This document shows positions 39,041-46,986 of a DNA stretch of 49,157 nt, piece after piece; positions within the stretch are counted from its first letter, which is position 1, and each line of letters begins with the position of its first letter. The notes under the pieces are model-generated. The model searched no databases. It was not told the DNA's origin and saw only the letters and a program-made list of their open reading frames with translations. Both the position numbers and the translations under genes were made by a program. This stretch comes from Candidatus Gemmiger stercorigallinarum (GTDB taxonomy: Bacteria; Bacillota; Clostridia; Oscillospirales; Ruminococcaceae), in contig DWWX01000034.1 in the NCBI GenBank assembly GCA_019119495.1, forward strand, positions 1 to 49,157, in the 5' to 3' direction.

Positions 39041-40816
39041 TCACTCGAACTGGCTGTAATACAGCGAGGCGTACGCGCCTTTTTTGGCCAGCAGCTCCTC
39101 GTGCCTGCCCTGCTCGACGATGTTGCCGTGCTCCATATACAGGATGATGTCGGCGTCCCGGATGGTGGACAGCCGGTGGGCGATGACAAAGCTGGTGCGG
39201 CCGCGCATCAGGTTGTCCATGGCGGTCTGGATGCGCTGTTCGGTGCGGGTATCCACCGAGCTGGTGGCCTCGTCCAAAATCAGGATGGGCGGGTCGCACA
39301 AAAACACGCGGGCGATGGTCAAAAGCTGCCGCTGGCCCGCGGAGAGGTTGGCCGACTCGTTGCTGAGCACGGTGTCGTAGCCCTTGGGCATGGTGCGGAT
39401 AAAGTGGTCCACCTTGGCGGCGCGGGCCGCGGCCACGACCTCCTTGCGGGTGGCGTCGGGCTTGCTGTAAGCGATGTTCTCGGCCACCGTGCCGCCGAAC
39501 AGCCAGGTGTCCTGCAAGACCATGCCGAAGTTCTGCCGCAGGCCGCGGCGGGTCATGGCGGCGGCGTCCAGGCCGTCCACCGTGATCCTGCCGCCGTTGA
39601 CCTCGTAAAAGCGCATGAGCAGGTTGACCAGCGTGGTCTTGCCCGCGCCGGTGCTGCCCACCACGGCGATCTTCTGGCCCGGCTCGGCATGGAAGCTGAT
39701 GTCCTTCATCAGCAGGCGGCCGGGGTCGTAGCCGAAGCTGACATGCTCAAAGGCGATGCGGCCTTTGGCGCGCTCCAGCACGGCGGGGTCGGCCGGGTCG
39801 GGGCGTTCCTCCTCCTCGTCCAGCAGCTCAAAGGTGCGCTTGGCGGAGGCCAGCGCCGACTGGAGCGAGTTGATCATGTAGGAAGCCTCGGTCAGCGGCT
39901 CGGCGGTCTGGTTGATATACTGGAAGAACGCCTGCACCACGCCCACCGTCATGGTGCCGGCCAGCATGGCATGGCCGGCGATGATGGCGATGACCACGTT
40001 GGCCAGCCGGGTCAGCAGGCGGATCAGCGGGTTGACGCAGTTGGTCAAAAAGTCGGCCTTCTGGTTGGCGGCGCGGTTGCGCTCGGCGGATCCCTCCACC
40101 TGGCGCAGGCTCTGGGCCTCGTGGTTGTAGGCCTTGATGACGTCGCGGCCGTTGTACAGCTCCTCCACCAGGCCGGTCAGGTCGCCCACCGTCTCCTGCC
40201 GCTCGGTGGCATAGCGCAGGTTCTTTTTGGCAACGATCCGGGTGATGATGACGCTGACGGCCATGAACAGCAGAAAGATGCAGGTCAGCGGCACGCTGTA
40301 ATAGAACATGGCGATCAGCGAGCCGATGATGGTGCCGATGGCCACGATCAGCTTGAGCAGGCCGGTCTGCAATACCTCGGCGATCTTGTCCAGGTCGCTG
40401 GTGATGCGGCTGAGGACCTCGCCGGATTTGTTCTGGTCAAAAAAGCGCAGCGGCAGCCGGTTGAGCTTGCGGGAGATCTGGCCGCGCAGCTCCAGGTTCA
40501 GGCTCTCGGCCACGCTGGCCATCAGGTAGGACTGCAGGTAGTAAAAGATCCAGGTAAAGAAATACTGGACGGTCAGCTGGACCAGCTCCCGGCCCATATT
40601 GTTCCAGGTGATGGCAAAGGGCGTGCCCGCCCGGGCGGCGGCCTGGATGCTCTGCCACAGATGGTCAATGGCGATGGCGCTGTACATCGGGTTCCAGATG
40701 CTGAGCGCCACATAGACCACGATGGACACTGCCACCACCGTCAGCCGCAGCTGCTGGCCCTTCATCTGGCGGGCCAAGCGTACCACGGTGCCGGGGCGCT
40801 TGTTGGTCTGGTTCAT
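39041..40816 (-). CDS. ABC exporter subunit with canonical ATPase site
   Basis: 591 residues. Membrane domain at about 20-335 with six segments, ATPase domain after about 355. Walker A VGSTGAGKTTLVNLL, signature NLSAGQRQLL (Ala in place of the first Gly), Walker B ILILDEATSSVD with the catalytic Glu, and the switch His in VIAHRLST. The start overlaps the stop of the partner gene by ATGA, so the two are made together. The pair matches heterodimeric drug exporters such as BmrCD and TM287/288. Substrate unknown. Confidence 0.92.
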   Translation of the reverse strand: MNQTNKRPGTVVRLARQMKGQQLRLTVVAVSIVVYVALSIWNPMYSAIAIDHLWQSIQAAARAGTPFAITWNNMGRELVQLTVQYFFTWIFYYLQSYLMASVAESLNLELRGQISRKLNRLPLRFFDQNKSGEVLSRITSDLDKIAEVLQTGLLKLIVAIGTIIGSLIAMFYYSVPLTCIFLLFMAVSVIITRIVAKKNLRYATERQETVGDLTGLVEELYNGRDVIKAYNHEAQSLRQVEGSAERNRAANQKADFLTNCVNPLIRLLTRLANVVIAIIAGHAMLAGTMTVGVVQAFFQYINQTAEPLTEASYMINSLQSALASAKRTFELLDEEEERPDPADPAVLERAKGRIAFEHVSFGYDPGRLLMKDISFHAEPGQKIAVVGSTGAGKTTLVNLLMRFYEVNGGRITVDGLDAAAMTRRGLRQNFGMVLQDTWLFGGTVAENIAYSKPDATRKEVVAAARAAKVDHFIRTMPKGYDTVLSNESANLSAGQRQLLTIARVFLCDPPILILDEATSSVDTRTEQRIQTAMDNLMRGRTSFVIAHRLSTIRDADIILYMEHGNIVEQGRHEELLAKKGAYASLYYSQFE

Positions 40817-42570
40817 GGTTCACGTTCCTCCTTTCCCGTTTCGCCGGCCGTTTTGGTCTGGGACTCGTAGATCTCGCGGTAGACGCCGCAGGTTTTCAGC
40901 AGCTCCTCGTGCCTGCCGATGCCGGCCATGCGGCCCTCGTGCAGCACGATGATCTGGTCGGCGTGCTGGATGGTGCTGACCCGCTGGGCGATGATCAGCA
41001 CGGCGGCGTCCTGCGTTTCTTTGGCCAGCGCCCTGCGCAGCGCGGCGTCGGTCTTGAAGTCCAGCGCCGAGAAGCTGTCGTCAAAGATATACAGTTCCGG
41101 CTTTTTGACCAGCGCGCGGGCAATGGACAGCCGCTGCCGCTGGCCGCCGGAGAAGTTGGTGCCGCCCTGGGCCACAAAGGAATCCAGCCCGTCGGGCAGC
41201 GCGCCGACGAACTCGCCGGCCTGGGCCACGTCCACGGCGTGCAGCATCGTTTCGCGGCTGGCGTCGGGGTCGCTGTAACGCAGGTTGTCGGCGATGGTGC
41301 CGGAGAACAGCCAGGCTTTCTGCTGGACGTAGGCCAGGCGCTCCCGCAAAAAGTGCTGGGGCATCCGGCGGATGTCGGTGCCGTTGAGAAGGATGGCGCC
41401 GCGGGTCACGTCGTGGAAGCGCAAAATCAGCGAGGCGATGGTGGACTTGCCGGTGCCGGTGCCTCCGATGATGGCGGTGGTCTGGCCCCGGCGGCAGGTG
41501 AAGTCCAGCTCGCTGAGGGTGTCCTCCTCGGCGTCGGCAAAGCGGAAGGAGACATTGCGGAAAGACAGCACCTCCGGCGCGTCGTCGTCAAAGGGCTGGG
41601 GCGGGCCGCTGACCAGGTCCTGGATCTCCGGGGTGTGGTCCAGCACCACCTGCACACGCTCGCAGCATTCCAGCGCGCGGGGCATCATCATAATGACCAT
41701 CTGGGCCATCATCAAAAAGAACAGCACCATGGTGGCGTAGCTGATGATGGCGGTGATGTCGCCGATCTGCAAATGCCCGGCGCTGATCCGCCCGCCGCTG
41801 AGCCAGTAGACGATGACGACGAACAGGTTGATGCAGAAGAAGGAGATACCGTCCAGGTTGGCGAACCGGCGGTTGGCGCGGATGGAGGTGTCGGCATAGG
41901 CGGCAAAGGCCCTGCCCATGCGCTGCTCCTCCCGCTGTTCGTTGTTGAAGGCGCGCACCACGCGCACACCGGTGAGGTTTTCCAGCAGGATGGTGGTCAT
42001 GCGGTCCAGCAGCTTTTGCAGCTTTTGGAACAGCGGGGCCGCGCTGTTCATGATGAACAGCGCCAGCACGAACACGATGACGATGACCGCCAGCAGGATC
42101 ATGCCCAGCTCCCAGTCCAGCCGGATGGCCAGCACCAGCGCCACGATAAAAATAAAGGGCACCGGCAGCACCATCTGGATAAAGCTGGTCAGCGCAGTCT
42201 GGATGTTGGTGATGTCCGACACGGTGCGGGTGGTGATGGAGGCGATGCCGAAATGCCTAAAGTCATACTTGGACAGCTTGAGGGATTTGTCGTACAGCGC
42301 CACGCGCATGTCCTTGCCGATGCGCGCGGTGAGGGTGGCGCAGGCGTAGCCGCCCAGGATGGTGCAGACGCCGGACAGCACCGAGGCGGCGGCCATCAGG
42401 CCGCCGGTGCGCAGCACGGCGTCAAAGGTGGCGCCGGAGGTGCCCTGGTTGAGCATCTCGGCCGCCAGCGTGGGGATGAACAGCGCGCCCGCCGTGTCCA
42501 CGATCAGCAGCAGCACCGTGACGACGCACAGCCACAGATGCGGTTTGAGAAAACGTGCGATCAGTTTCAT
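40813..42570 (-). CDS. ABC exporter subunit with degenerate ATPase site
   Basis: 585 residues from the ATG at 42570 (AAAGGAAA upstream). Six-segment membrane domain at 10-310, ATPase domain after about 345. Walker A IGGTGTGKST and signature NFSGGQRQR are intact. Walker B reads LYIFDDSFSALD: Asp replaces the catalytic Glu, and the switch position reads IIAQRVST, with Gln for His. Both changes are known in the non-hydrolysing half of heterodimeric exporters. It forms an operon with the next gene and a small gene before it. Confidence 0.92.
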   Translation of the reverse strand: MKLIARFLKPHLWLCVVTVLLLIVDTAGALFIPTLAAEMLNQGTSGATFDAVLRTGGLMAAASVLSGVCTILGGYACATLTARIGKDMRVALYDKSLKLSKYDFRHFGIASITTRTVSDITNIQTALTSFIQMVLPVPFIFIVALVLAIRLDWELGMILLAVIVIVFVLALFIMNSAAPLFQKLQKLLDRMTTILLENLTGVRVVRAFNNEQREEQRMGRAFAAYADTSIRANRRFANLDGISFFCINLFVVIVYWLSGGRISAGHLQIGDITAIISYATMVLFFLMMAQMVIMMMPRALECCERVQVVLDHTPEIQDLVSGPPQPFDDDAPEVLSFRNVSFRFADAEEDTLSELDFTCRRGQTTAIIGGTGTGKSTIASLILRFHDVTRGAILLNGTDIRRMPQHFLRERLAYVQQKAWLFSGTIADNLRYSDPDASRETMLHAVDVAQAGEFVGALPDGLDSFVAQGGTNFSGGQRQRLSIARALVKKPELYIFDDSFSALDFKTDAALRRALAKETQDAAVLIIAQRVSTIQHADQIIVLHEGRMAGIGRHEELLKTCGVYREIYESQTKTAGETGKEEREP

Positions 42571-42646
42571 GGCAGATTTCCTTTCCGTTAAGATCGGCCG
42601 CAGCGCGCGGCCAGGGGGGTATGGCAAGCCGGAACAGGGGCCGGGG

Positions 42647-42877
42647 TCAGCCCGGCCACAGGCGGCGGGGATGCTCGTCGCGGAAACGCATCCAGGCGGC
42701 GTACTGTTCCGGTGTGGCGTGGTAGAACGCGGTCTCGATGCCGTTGATGCGCCGCAGGATAAAGATCCCGCCGCCCGGCGCGCGGAAGGCGCTCTCCTCC
42801 ACCGCGGCGCCTTCCAGCGAAAAGCAGACGGTGTGCAGCCGCCGCAGTTGGGCGGGGTCATAGTGGAACTTATGCAT
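42647..42877 (-). CDS. Small protein ahead of the ABC exporter genes
   Basis: 76 residues from the second ATG (42877), about 10 nt after AAAGGAGGA; the first ATG (42886) is too close to that site. Sequence MHKFHYDPAQLRRLHTVCFSLEGAAVEESAFRAPGGGIFILRRINGIETAFYHATPEQYAAWMRFRDEHP shows alternating strands and a C-terminal helix, without membrane segment. No family recognised. It is 76 bp ahead of the exporter genes on the same transcript. Confidence 0.6.
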   Translation of the reverse strand: MHKFHYDPAQLRRLHTVCFSLEGAAVEESAFRAPGGGIFILRRINGIETAFYHATPEQYAAWMRFRDEHPRRLWPG

Positions 42878-42920
42878 CCGGTGCATTCCTCCTTTCCGCC
42901 CGGCGCAAAGGGCCGCGGCA

Positions 42921-42975
42921 AAACAAAAGCGCCCGGCCTTTGCGGCGGAAAAATCCGCCGGCATTGACCGGGCGC
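42921..42975 (-). terminator. Terminator in the leader of the ABC exporter operon
   Basis: On the minus strand an 8-bp outer stem (42929-42936 with 42968-42975) and an inner GCGGCGGA-type stem (about 42942-42949 with 42953-42960) are followed by TTTTGTTTT, some 45 nt before the small gene. It could be an attenuator of the exporter operon or the terminator of the kinase operon upstream. Confidence 0.6.
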
Positions 42976-43218
42976 ACCCGACATCTTCTCGACGATCGCC
43001 GCCGGCCGGGGCAGTCCCGGCCGGCGGCCGGCCATTGCGATGGCCCGTCCTCCGATGAACGCCATATTCTGTTTTGCCGGGCCGCCGCACCGGGCAAAGC
43101 CCCCGGCAGAGCACGCGGGCAAGCCGCCTGCAAACGCAGAGCGTTTTTCTGCCTGCCCCGCCGTCCTTTTATCCAGCTTATTGTCAAAAATCATACAATA
43201 TGATTTGAGACGATTGAC

Positions 43219-43247
43219 AGCATACCCCCCTTTGCCCGGTTTGTCAA
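43219..43247 (-). promoter_or_regulatory. Promoter of the small gene and ABC exporter operon
   Basis: TTGACA (43242-43247), 17 bp, TATGCT (43219-43224) on the minus strand, beginning at the kinase stop codon. The leader to the first ATG would be about 335 nt; no gene is seen in it. Confidence 0.65.
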
Positions 43248-44602
43248 GGGGCGCCGCCCGATTTTTTGCCCTGCTCCGGCGCATCGGCGCAGGTAAAATA
43301 CAGCGCGGCGCAAAACCGGCCGCCGGACTGTTCCACCACGCAGCTGCCGCCCATCTTGCGCATCATGCCGTCCACATTGCGCAGGCCGATGCCGCTGCTC
43401 TCGGCTGCGGCGGGCCGGGCGGCGCAGCGGTTTTCCAGCGCAATGCCGGCGCAGCCGTCGGTGTAAAGCGAGCGCAGCACCACCGGCGCCGCCGGATCGG
43501 CGTACTTGACGATGTTGGAAGCAAGATTGTCGAGGATACGGCCCAGGTAGTCCCTCCGCAGGCGGATGCGGCAGGGCCGCCAGTCAAGGTCCAGCCGCAC
43601 GGCAAAGCCCCGCTGCTCCAGGTAGGCCGTCGTCTCGGAGAGCAGGTCGTACAGCGCGCTTTGCAGCGGCAGCGCCTGCGCGGGGACATCGTCCTCCCCG
43701 GCGGTGCTCAGCGCGTAGCTGAACAGCCGGTCCGACAGCTGTTTCAGCCGCCGTGCCTGCTTGTCGATGCGCCGGACGTAGTCGTTTTGCTGTTCCGCTG
43801 TCTGGTAGCGGTGGTCCAGCAGCAGCTGGGTGTACAGCAGGATGGCAGTCAGCGGCGTGCGCAGGTCGTGGGACATCTCGGTCACCATGCGCTGGCTGGC
43901 CTGGGCCAGCGCCTTTTCCTGCTGCTGCTGGCGCTGAAAGGCCAGGCGCATGTCATCCAGGCCGCGGGCCAGCTGCCCCAGCTCGTCGTTGCCCTGCACC
44001 GTCACCTTGTAGTCCAGCCCGCCGCCCTCCAGGATGCGGATCTCGCCGCTGAGCTGCCGGATGTAGCGGATGGTCCGGCGGATGCCCGCCATAACGATGC
44101 CGAAAAACAGCGCGAACGCCGCGGCCAGCTCGGCCACCAGCGCATAGGTGTACAGCCGGTAGGCGTAGGAGCCTTCCAGCAGGATCTCGGCCTCGCCGTC
44201 GGCAAAGGTCACGGGGTAGGGCGTCTCCCAGGAGGGCAGCTCGTCCCCGGCCAGACCGTCGTAGTCCTGCTGCTGCAGGGCACTGTCGTACACCAGCGCG
44301 CCCTGGCGGTAGACCTGCAGCGACAGCACCCCCTGCTGCCGCACCCACCGGGTCAGCAGGGCGATGTCTGAGGAGGAAACGCCGTTGCGGTCCACGTAAT
44401 CCTGCAAATTTTCCACCTGCTGGCTGCGCTCCCGCGCCAGGCGGTCCTCGTCCCAGGCATACCGGTCCAGCAGCATGACGCTCAGCCCGTACAAAACCAC
44501 AAAAACCACCGCAGCAGCCAGCACCGCCGCCGTCAGCAGCCGCCCCAGCCTGCCGGACAGCGACGCCGGGCGCGGGGCGCGGTCAGCCGGCAGCAGTCTC
44601 AA
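43244..44602 (-). CDS. Sensor histidine kinase
   Basis: 452 residues from a TTG start at 44602 that overlaps the response-regulator stop by 20 bp (AAAGGG upstream); an ATG further in is possible. First membrane segment at about 22-45, outside domain of roughly 110 residues, second segment at 153-175, a HAMP-like linker (about 176-225), phosphoacceptor His245 in EMSHDLRTPLTAILLY, and an ATP-binding domain (RILDNLASNIVKYAD N-box; SSGIGLRNVDGMMRKMGG G-box). Signals to the adjacent OmpR-type regulator. The outside domain is of unknown specificity. Confidence 0.92.
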   Translation of the reverse strand: MRLLPADRAPRPASLSGRLGRLLTAAVLAAAVVFVVLYGLSVMLLDRYAWDEDRLARERSQQVENLQDYVDRNGVSSSDIALLTRWVRQQGVLSLQVYRQGALVYDSALQQQDYDGLAGDELPSWETPYPVTFADGEAEILLEGSYAYRLYTYALVAELAAAFALFFGIVMAGIRRTIRYIRQLSGEIRILEGGGLDYKVTVQGNDELGQLARGLDDMRLAFQRQQQQEKALAQASQRMVTEMSHDLRTPLTAILLYTQLLLDHRYQTAEQQNDYVRRIDKQARRLKQLSDRLFSYALSTAGEDDVPAQALPLQSALYDLLSETTAYLEQRGFAVRLDLDWRPCRIRLRRDYLGRILDNLASNIVKYADPAAPVVLRSLYTDGCAGIALENRCAARPAAAESSGIGLRNVDGMMRKMGGSCVVEQSGGRFCAALYFTCADAPEQGKKSGGAP

Positions 44603-45293
44603 AGCGGTAGCCCTTTCCCCACACGGTGGCGATGCGGCGGGGCTTCTGGGGGTCCTGCTCGATCTTGGCGCGCAGCTTGCTGATGTGCACCATCACCGTG
44701 TTGCTGCAGGTGTAAAAGTAGGGCTCCTCCCAGATGCTCTCGTACAGCTGCTGGGCCGAGAAGATGCGCCGGGGGTGCTGCATCATCAACAGCAGCAGCT
44801 TGTATTCAATGGTGGAAAGCTCCTTCTCCTCGCCGTCGGCAAACACCTGGTTGAAGTCCAGGTTGACCCGCAGGCCGGCGGCCTCCAGGTAGCGGTCGGT
44901 GCGGCCGGCGCCCGCCTTGCCCCGGTAGACCTGGTAGCGGCGCAGCAGCGCCTTGACACGGCCCAGCAGCTCGGCGTAGGAAAAGGGCTTGGCCAGGTAA
45001 TCGTCGCCGCCCGCCATCAGGCCGATCAGCTTATCCGACTCCTGCGCCTTTGCGGTCAAAAACAGGATGGGCACATAGGAGGTCTTGCGGATCTCCTCGC
45101 AGGTTTTCAGGCCGGACATGCCCGGCATCATCACGTCCAGGATCACCAGGTCGGTGTCGCCGGTCAGCAGGCGCAGGCCGGCCTCGCCGCTGTCGGCCTC
45201 CGTCACCGTGTAGCTCTCGCTTTCCAGCAGGATGCGCACGCCCTCGCGGATGTCCTGGTCATCCTCTATCAGAAGGATCTTTGCTGTTTCCAT
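44583..45293 (-). CDS. OmpR-family response regulator
   Basis: 236 residues. Receiver domain 1-120: acidic pair Asp11/Asp12, phosphoacceptor Asp53 (LVILDVMMPGMSG), Thr in LFLTAKA and Lys in LAKPFSYAELL. Winged-helix DNA-binding domain 140-236 ending RIATVWGKGYRFE. The ATG at 45293 has AAAGGAAA upstream, better than an ATG 36 bp earlier. Works with the kinase encoded next. The upstream lipoprotein gene on the same strand and the phased repeats before it make that gene a likely target. Confidence 0.95.
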   Translation of the reverse strand: METAKILLIEDDQDIREGVRILLESESYTVTEADSGEAGLRLLTGDTDLVILDVMMPGMSGLKTCEEIRKTSYVPILFLTAKAQESDKLIGLMAGGDDYLAKPFSYAELLGRVKALLRRYQVYRGKAGAGRTDRYLEAAGLRVNLDFNQVFADGEEKELSTIEYKLLLLMMQHPRRIFSAQQLYESIWEEPYFYTCSNTVMVHISKLRAKIEQDPQKPRRIATVWGKGYRFETAAG

Positions 45294-45361
45294 TGCGGTT
45301 TCCTTTCCCTGGGGTATCTGATCGGTCAAAAGTGCTGGAACTTCCCGGTCTGCGGCACGCC

Positions 45362-45396
45362 GCAGGCAGCGGACTGCCCCGCAGCCCGCTGCCTGC
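45362..45396 (-). other. Inverted repeat ahead of the response-regulator gene
   Basis: An 11-bp stem (45362-45372 with 45386-45396) between the lipoprotein and response-regulator genes, without a T run. It may slow read-through from the lipoprotein gene into the two-component genes. Confidence 0.4.
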
Positions 45397-45507
45397 CCAT
45401 GGGCGCCCGCCCTGCCGCCGCCCGGTCGGCTGCGGCAGAGCGTTGCCCTGTGACCTCATATTACAGTAACGAGTGTATCCGGCGCGTTTTGGCATTTGCC
45501 GCCTGCG

Positions 45508-45936
45508 TCACTTTTTGCCGCCGGTTCCGGAGGAAGTGCCGGTCTTGCCCTTTGCCGTGTTGGAAGAGGACGCGGAGTCTTTGCGGCTGCCGGAGGACGC
45601 GGCATTCTTCCGGCTGCCGGCGGTGTTCTTGTTTTTGGCCGAGCTGCTGGAGCTGCCGGCCGAACTGGAGGCGCCGGAGGAGCTGGCGGCGGCCGAACTG
45701 GAAGAATTTTTGCCGCTTTCCGGCGTTGCCGCAGAGGAGGCGCTGTTTTTGTGGGAGGAAGCCGTGTTGTTTTTCTTGCTGGAGCTGCTCTTGCGGCTGC
45801 TGGAGGAGCCCTGGCTGGTGGTGGGGCGGGAGGAGGACGTTGTGCCTTTGCGGCTGCCGCCGCTGCAGGCCGCCATCGACAGCGCCATGGCACAGGCCAG
45901 GAAGAGAACGGAAGCACGTTTGGTCAGAGTTTTCAT
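45508..45936 (-). CDS. Ser-rich low-complexity lipoprotein
   Basis: 142 residues. N-terminal signal MKTLTKRASVLFLACAMALSMAAC with a lipobox ending at Cys24. The mature part is almost only Ser, Lys, Ala, Gly, Asn and Thr, with serine blocks (SSSSRKSSSSKKNNTASS) and no hydrophobic residue run, so it is expected to be unfolded, basic and stretched through the wall. An AAGGTGG ribosome site precedes the ATG at 45936. The opposite strand also reads open for most of this length, but only this strand has signal, lipobox and ribosome site. It sits ahead of the two-component genes and may be their target or sensory partner. Confidence 0.75.
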   Translation of the reverse strand: MKTLTKRASVLFLACAMALSMAACSGGSRKGTTSSSRPTTSQGSSSSRKSSSSKKNNTASSHKNSASSAATPESGKNSSSSAAASSSGASSSAGSSSSSAKNKNTAGSRKNAASSGSRKDSASSSNTAKGKTGTSSGTGGKK

Positions 45937-46018
45937 AGGTCATATCCACCTTTCAGTTTTTGGGTCGCCGGCTTTGCGGGCGGCCCCTGCGGCCTGCCCT
46001 GCTGCCGGCTGTTTTGTG

Positions 46019-46092
46019 CATCGAAAGCGGTTTTGCTTTCGATGGCTTTAGTATCGCACCCAAACCTGAATGGTTCCTGAAGGAAATCTGAA
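46019..46092 (-). promoter_or_regulatory. Promoter region of the lipoprotein gene with three phased repeats
   Basis: CTGAA (plus strand; TTCAG on the transcribed-sense minus strand) occurs at 46066-46070, 46077-46081 and 46088-46092, exactly 11 bp apart. A GATACT -10 (46050-46055) lies downstream with no recognisable -35, as in activator-dependent promoters. A 10-bp hairpin (46019-46028 with 46035-46044) lies in the expected leader. Confidence 0.55.
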
Positions 46093-46183
46093 AAAATCCA
46101 AACTCCGGCCCAAACACCCGCAAAAACAGAAACAGCCGCCTGTCCGGCGGCAAGGGGCCGCAAAAGCAGCGGCCAGGTGTATT

Positions 46184-46669
46184 TTATGGCGCAGGGGCAG
46201 CGGTTTCTTGGCGCAGATCCGGCTCGGCGGTCAGCGCAAGCTCCCGGCGCACCAGCGCGCTGAACCGGCGGGTCAGCTCCGGCAGCAGGCGGCGTTCCTC
46301 CCCGGTCAGCTTCGCCCAGGCGCGCTCCTCGATGCGGTGCATCCGCAGGACATTTGTTTCCACAAAACGGCGGCCCTCGTCTGTCAGCACCGCCCGCTTG
46401 GAACGCTGGTTGTCGGCATAGGGTTCCAGCCGTACCAGCCCCTTGCGGCGCAGCTGCCGGAACGCCGAGTTGAGCGTCTGCCGGCTGAGGTACAGCTGCG
46501 CGCTGATGCGGCTTTGGGTCTCCAGCCCCTCGTAGACGGCCACCAGGGACCAGTACTCGGCTTCCGACAGGCCGCACGCCTTGGGAAAGGCGGCATATAC
46601 GCTGTCCAGTTCCCGCGTTGCCTCGCGGAAGCGGGTCAGCTGGGCGGCGGTCTCGTTTTGTTTGTCCAT
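46184..46669 (-). CDS. MarR-family transcriptional regulator
   Basis: 161 residues, typical of MarR. Winged-helix core at about 35-105: GLSEAEYWSLVAVYEGLETQSRISAQLYLSRQTLNSAFRQLRRKGLVRLEPYADNQRSKRAVLTDEGRRFV, with the wing rich in Arg/Lys. The flanking helices would form the dimer. ATG at 46669 with GAGGAAA upstream. The promoter carries an imperfect palindrome, so autorepression is likely. Target genes are not evident; the neighbour on either side is on the same strand. Confidence 0.9.
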   Translation of the reverse strand: MDKQNETAAQLTRFREATRELDSVYAAFPKACGLSEAEYWSLVAVYEGLETQSRISAQLYLSRQTLNSAFRQLRRKGLVRLEPYADNQRSKRAVLTDEGRRFVETNVLRMHRIEERAWAKLTGEERRLLPELTRRFSALVRRELALTAEPDLRQETAAPAP

Positions 46670-46763
46670 AGGCGTTTCCTCGTGTTAGGGGCGGGGCGCC
46701 GCCCCGCCTGCCGGCCGCGCTCCGGCACAGAGCCAGGGCGGCGGCAGGGCGGCGGCGCATTAA

Positions 46764-46813
46764 GTATGATTTCGTACAATAATCACTTTACTCGAATTTC
46801 CCGCCGCTGTCAA
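46764..46813 (-). promoter_or_regulatory. Promoter and likely operator of the MarR gene
   Basis: TTGACA (46808-46813), 17 bp, TAAAGT (46785-46790) on the minus strand. Directly after the -10 comes an imperfect palindrome (46764-46784, arms GTATGATT and AATAATC about CGTA), a MarR-size site. Confidence 0.6.
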
Positions 46814-46912
46814 GCGCAAACCGCCGTTCCGCTGAAAATTTGGGCGGGCCGGGCAGCGTCAAACGCGGATGCCCCCGGCCTGCGGGAACCGTCCGGCTGC
46901 GGTTTTGGGCGC

Positions 46913-46958
46913 AAAAAAAGCGTGCCGGGCCCTGGCAAAGCGCACAGGCCCGGCACGC
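46913..46958 (-). terminator. Terminator of the miaA/HlyD operon
   Basis: A perfect 12-bp stem (46920-46931 with 46947-46958) followed on the minus strand by seven T. Confidence 0.88.
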
Positions 46959-46986
46959 CGGCAGTGTCGTCTGCCCGCGCGGGCGG

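Noticed and set aside
39101..40870. A 589-codon frame on the plus strand
   Set aside because: Antisense of an ABC exporter with complete Walker motifs.
42878..43284. N-terminal extension of the degenerate ABC subunit to 823 residues
   Set aside because: The extension crosses the leader terminator and the small gene in another frame; the ATG at 42570 has its own ribosome site and gives normal length.
45473..46080. Overlapping plus-strand frames opposite the Ser-rich lipoprotein
   Set aside because: They have no ribosome site or signal, and their Leu/Glu or Gly/Ala repeats are the mirror of the serine codons on the minus strand.
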